NCBI GenBank assembly: GCA_031257075.1
Contig: JAIRPM010000048.1
Span: forward strand, 1 to 6,584
Source of the DNA: Spirochaetaceae bacterium
Lineage (GTDB): Bacteria; Spirochaetota; Spirochaetia; Treponematales; Breznakiellaceae
DNA: 6,584 nucleotides
Direction: 5' to 3'
Shown: one piece after another, positions 5,010 through 6,584 of the stretch
Numbering within the stretch: the stretch's first letter is position 1
Layout of the letters: each line of letters opens with the position of its first letter
The notes under the pieces: model-generated
Seen by the model: the letters and a program-made list of their open reading frames with translations, nothing else
What the model was told of the DNA's origin: nothing
The model's database searches: none
Translations under genes and position numbers: made by a program

Positions 5010-6584
5010 TTATTTGATAACGAATGCTGGGGCAACGCCGCCTGTGGTCTCTGTCGGGTCACTTGTTGTGAAGTCGCCACTTTGCCAACATACGACAAAT
5101 AGGTTTGCGCCCGGGTAGCGGCTGGCGGTCCAAACGAAGAGAGGGCCGCTCCATGTTTCCCGGTTTTCTTGGTTGCTTGTATAATACGGGAAAGAAGTGC
5201 CATTAGAGTAACTGCCACTACTCTCTTCACTATAGGTAAGCCCGGATTGTCCCCACATCTCAGATATGGTAGGCAGCCACAGTGTAATGTCGGTGTTGAA
5301 TTGCCCAACAATTTGTGTATCACTGTATCGGAGTGGGAAGATACGCCTTACTTTAAACACAGCCTCTTCCGGTACCCCTGCGTTCTTTAGCCCTGTCCAG
5401 TAGTTTTCCTTTAGGTACTTCGTATGCATCTCGGTCCCGCAATAAGTAAAACCCATGCTGAGTGTATTGCTGTCGAGCAGACGGGCCCTTCCGGGTGGTT
5501 CTTTGAAGCGGAAGACAAGATGCGGCGTGGTTGAGCCGTTGCCGCTGGTATTGTAGTAGGAGTTTATCGCCACTACAATAACGCGCAGTCTGTCATCTCC
5601 TGCGTCTGAGTTGGTCAGGTCAATAGCGCCGCCGTTACCGTTATATTCGGCCACGCTGAGCGAACGAAGATTGATATAATCACCCATCTTTATAACGCCG
5701 CCAAGCCCGTTAGAGGGATTCACGCTGGCCGGGTCCTGCGTCTTTATGTAGGTGCTCACATCAGTGAAGGTGTCGATAACATTTTGCAGCGATATACTCG
5801 AAATCGCGTAGCCTTCGCTTTTTACCCCGAACTTTATCATCAGGTCAGGATTGTCTTCCTTGCCGGTTACAGGCGTGGTCTGGCCGCTTGCCGGCATCCA
5901 CCTGGCCCAGAACTCTTTGTTGCCCGTAGCGCCCTGGACTATCTGCGTAACCGCGCTTCCCGTAAAGGCCGAGTTGTTATACCAGCCGGAAAACGTGTTG
6001 TCGGTTTTTGTCGGCGTAGGCAGGCTGAACGTAGGCGTTTCGGCCGTGTACGTGGTTACCGCGCCCACTGCCTGCGTGCCGTTCTCCAGATGGTAGGTGA
6101 TGGAGTACGTGGTCGCCGTCCATTTGGCGTAGAGGGTGGTTGTGCCGTTCGGCGTGGTGGTCTGGTTTGCCAAAGGCACATCGCCGCCAAGCGTGATAGC
6201 CGTTCCGCTCCCGTTTGACTGGGTGTTCCAGTTGTGCGTGTAGCCCGTTTTCACAAAGGCTGTCGAACTCGCTTTCACCGTGCCGCCGTAGGTTAGATTG
6301 GTCTGGTCGGCTACCGCTCCCGTTGCCGAGCTGTCGTTCTTGTTATATGTGATTTTGAACGTATGCGGCTTCACCGTGAGGGTGGCGTCCTTGTATCTCG
6401 TACTATCCGCGGGCGAAGTCGCCCGGACGGTAACAGCGGTGTCGGCGCTTACCGTCTTGCCCGTTATCGTTACCGTTCCCGTCGACTGGCCGCTCTTTAT
6501 CTCCGCTTTGCCGGAGTTCGCGCCCTGCAAACTCCACGTTACGTTCTTGTTTGAAGCATCTGCGGGCGTAACAGCCGCGGTAAA
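5010..6584 (-). CDS. modular surface protein, C-terminal part: Ig-like domain, two Listeria-Bacteroides repeats, DUF6273-like domain
   Basis: The frame is open to the right edge (18 codons before the TTG at 6530), so the gene enters from outside; 524 residues are visible, numbered from the edge. Residues 1-72 look like the end of a bacterial Ig-like (BIG2) domain: VTPADASNKNVTWS, then TVSADTAVTVRATS. Residues 74-155 and 160-229 are two Listeria-Bacteroides (InlB B-type) repeats: the first ends TTLYAKW, the second has ITYHLENGT, PTKTDNTFSGWY and EFWARW. Residues ~293-524 resemble DUF6273: GGVIKMGDYINLRSLSVAEY, LRVIVVAINSY, PHLVFRFKEPPG, EMHTKYLKENYW, AGVPEEAVFKVRRIFPL, LWLPTISEMWG and the closing GGVAPAFVIK. 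Such proteins are exported and probably extend from the cell surface; binding partners are unknown. The export signal would lie beyond the window. The gene ends 37 bases before a strong terminator, so it is a separate unit from the 4570 gene. Confidence 0.85.
   Translation of the reverse strand, partial: FTAAVTPADASNKNVTWSLQGANSGKAEIKSGQSTGTVTITGKTVSADTAVTVRATSPADSTRYKDATLTVKPHTFKITYNKNDSSATGAVADQTNLTYGGTVKASSTAFVKTGYTHNWNTQSNGSGTAITLGGDVPLANQTTTPNGTTTLYAKWTATTYSITYHLENGTQAVGAVTTYTAETPTFSLPTPTKTDNTFSGWYNNSAFTGSAVTQIVQGATGNKEFWARWMPASGQTTPVTGKEDNPDLMIKFGVKSEGYAISSISLQNVIDTFTDVSTYIKTQDPASVNPSNGLGGVIKMGDYINLRSLSVAEYNGNGGAIDLTNSDAGDDRLRVIVVAINSYYNTSGNGSTTPHLVFRFKEPPGRARLLDSNTLSMGFTYCGTEMHTKYLKENYWTGLKNAGVPEEAVFKVRRIFPLRYSDTQIVGQFNTDITLWLPTISEMWGQSGLTYSEESSGSYSNGTSFPYYTSNQENRETWSGPLFVWTASRYPGANLFVVCWQSGDFTTSDPTETTGGVAPAFVIK

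Noticed and set aside
4814..5017. A 67-codon plus-strand open frame
   Set aside because: It runs through both stem-loops and antisense to the coiled-coil remnant, has no clear ribosome binding site, and its composition follows the underlying palindromes.
5010..5160. The C-terminal end of the DUF6273-like protein as the variable region of a diversity-generating retroelement
   Set aside because: The closing segment recalls lectin-like targets of such systems, but the window shows no reverse transcriptase, and I found no near-copy of the 3' end in the neighbouring non-coding sequence that could serve as template repeat.
5784..6218. A 144-codon plus-strand open frame opposite the repeat region
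   Set aside because: Arg-rich, without recognisable motifs, and lying antisense to clear Listeria-Bacteroides repeats and adjoining sequence; a shadow of the real gene.
1..6584. CRISPR arrays, tRNA or rRNA genes, insertion sequences
   Set aside because: No regularly spaced direct repeats, no recognisable structural RNA sequence and no transposase-like frame were seen on either strand.

Overview
The window (6,584 bases, moderately GC-rich, densely coding) looks like a chromosomal piece of a host-associated anaerobic bacterium. My best guess is a spirochaete of the termite-gut Treponema type. This is inference, based on three things: a DUF6273-type surface protein carrying Listeria-Bacteroides repeats, a glycine-rich putative lipoprotein whose lipobox fits only the relaxed spirochaetal pattern, and a decayed fragment of a coiled-coil protein of a type I associate with those genomes. 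A Firmicute is the main alternative.

Layout, left to right. Positions 1-500 (+) hold the C-terminal part of a GatZ/KbaZ-type tagatose-bisphosphate aldolase subunit; its start lies outside the window. It converges on a 653-residue gene (561-2522, -) that fuses two successive enzymes of biotin synthesis: BioW (pimeloyl-CoA synthetase) and BioF (8-amino-7-oxononanoate synthase). Five bases upstream of the BioWF start ends a 680-residue secreted or lipid-anchored protein (2528-4570, -) with two cadherin-like beta-sandwich repeats, a helical stretch and an ALK-type glycine-rich C-terminal domain. The two genes are almost certainly one transcription unit, read from a promoter near 4670-4705.

Positions 4571-5009 contain no intact gene. 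They hold that promoter, a long 5' leader with a 37-base dyad, a frameshifted remnant of a coiled-coil gene and two strong stem-loops. From 5010 to the window end (-) runs the C-terminal 524 residues of a large modular surface protein: a bacterial Ig-like domain, two Listeria-Bacteroides (InlB-type) repeats and a C-terminal DUF6273-like domain.

Functionally the window mixes metabolism (sugar bisphosphate cleavage, biotin precursor synthesis) with exported surface proteins. The points most worth a second look are the BioW-BioF fusion with a seven-base C tract exactly in its inter-domain linker, the nine-base T tract inside the promoter spacer of the surface-protein/biotin operon, the coupling of a surface protein to a biotin enzyme, and a short sequence shared by the two surface proteins just before their different C-terminal domains.
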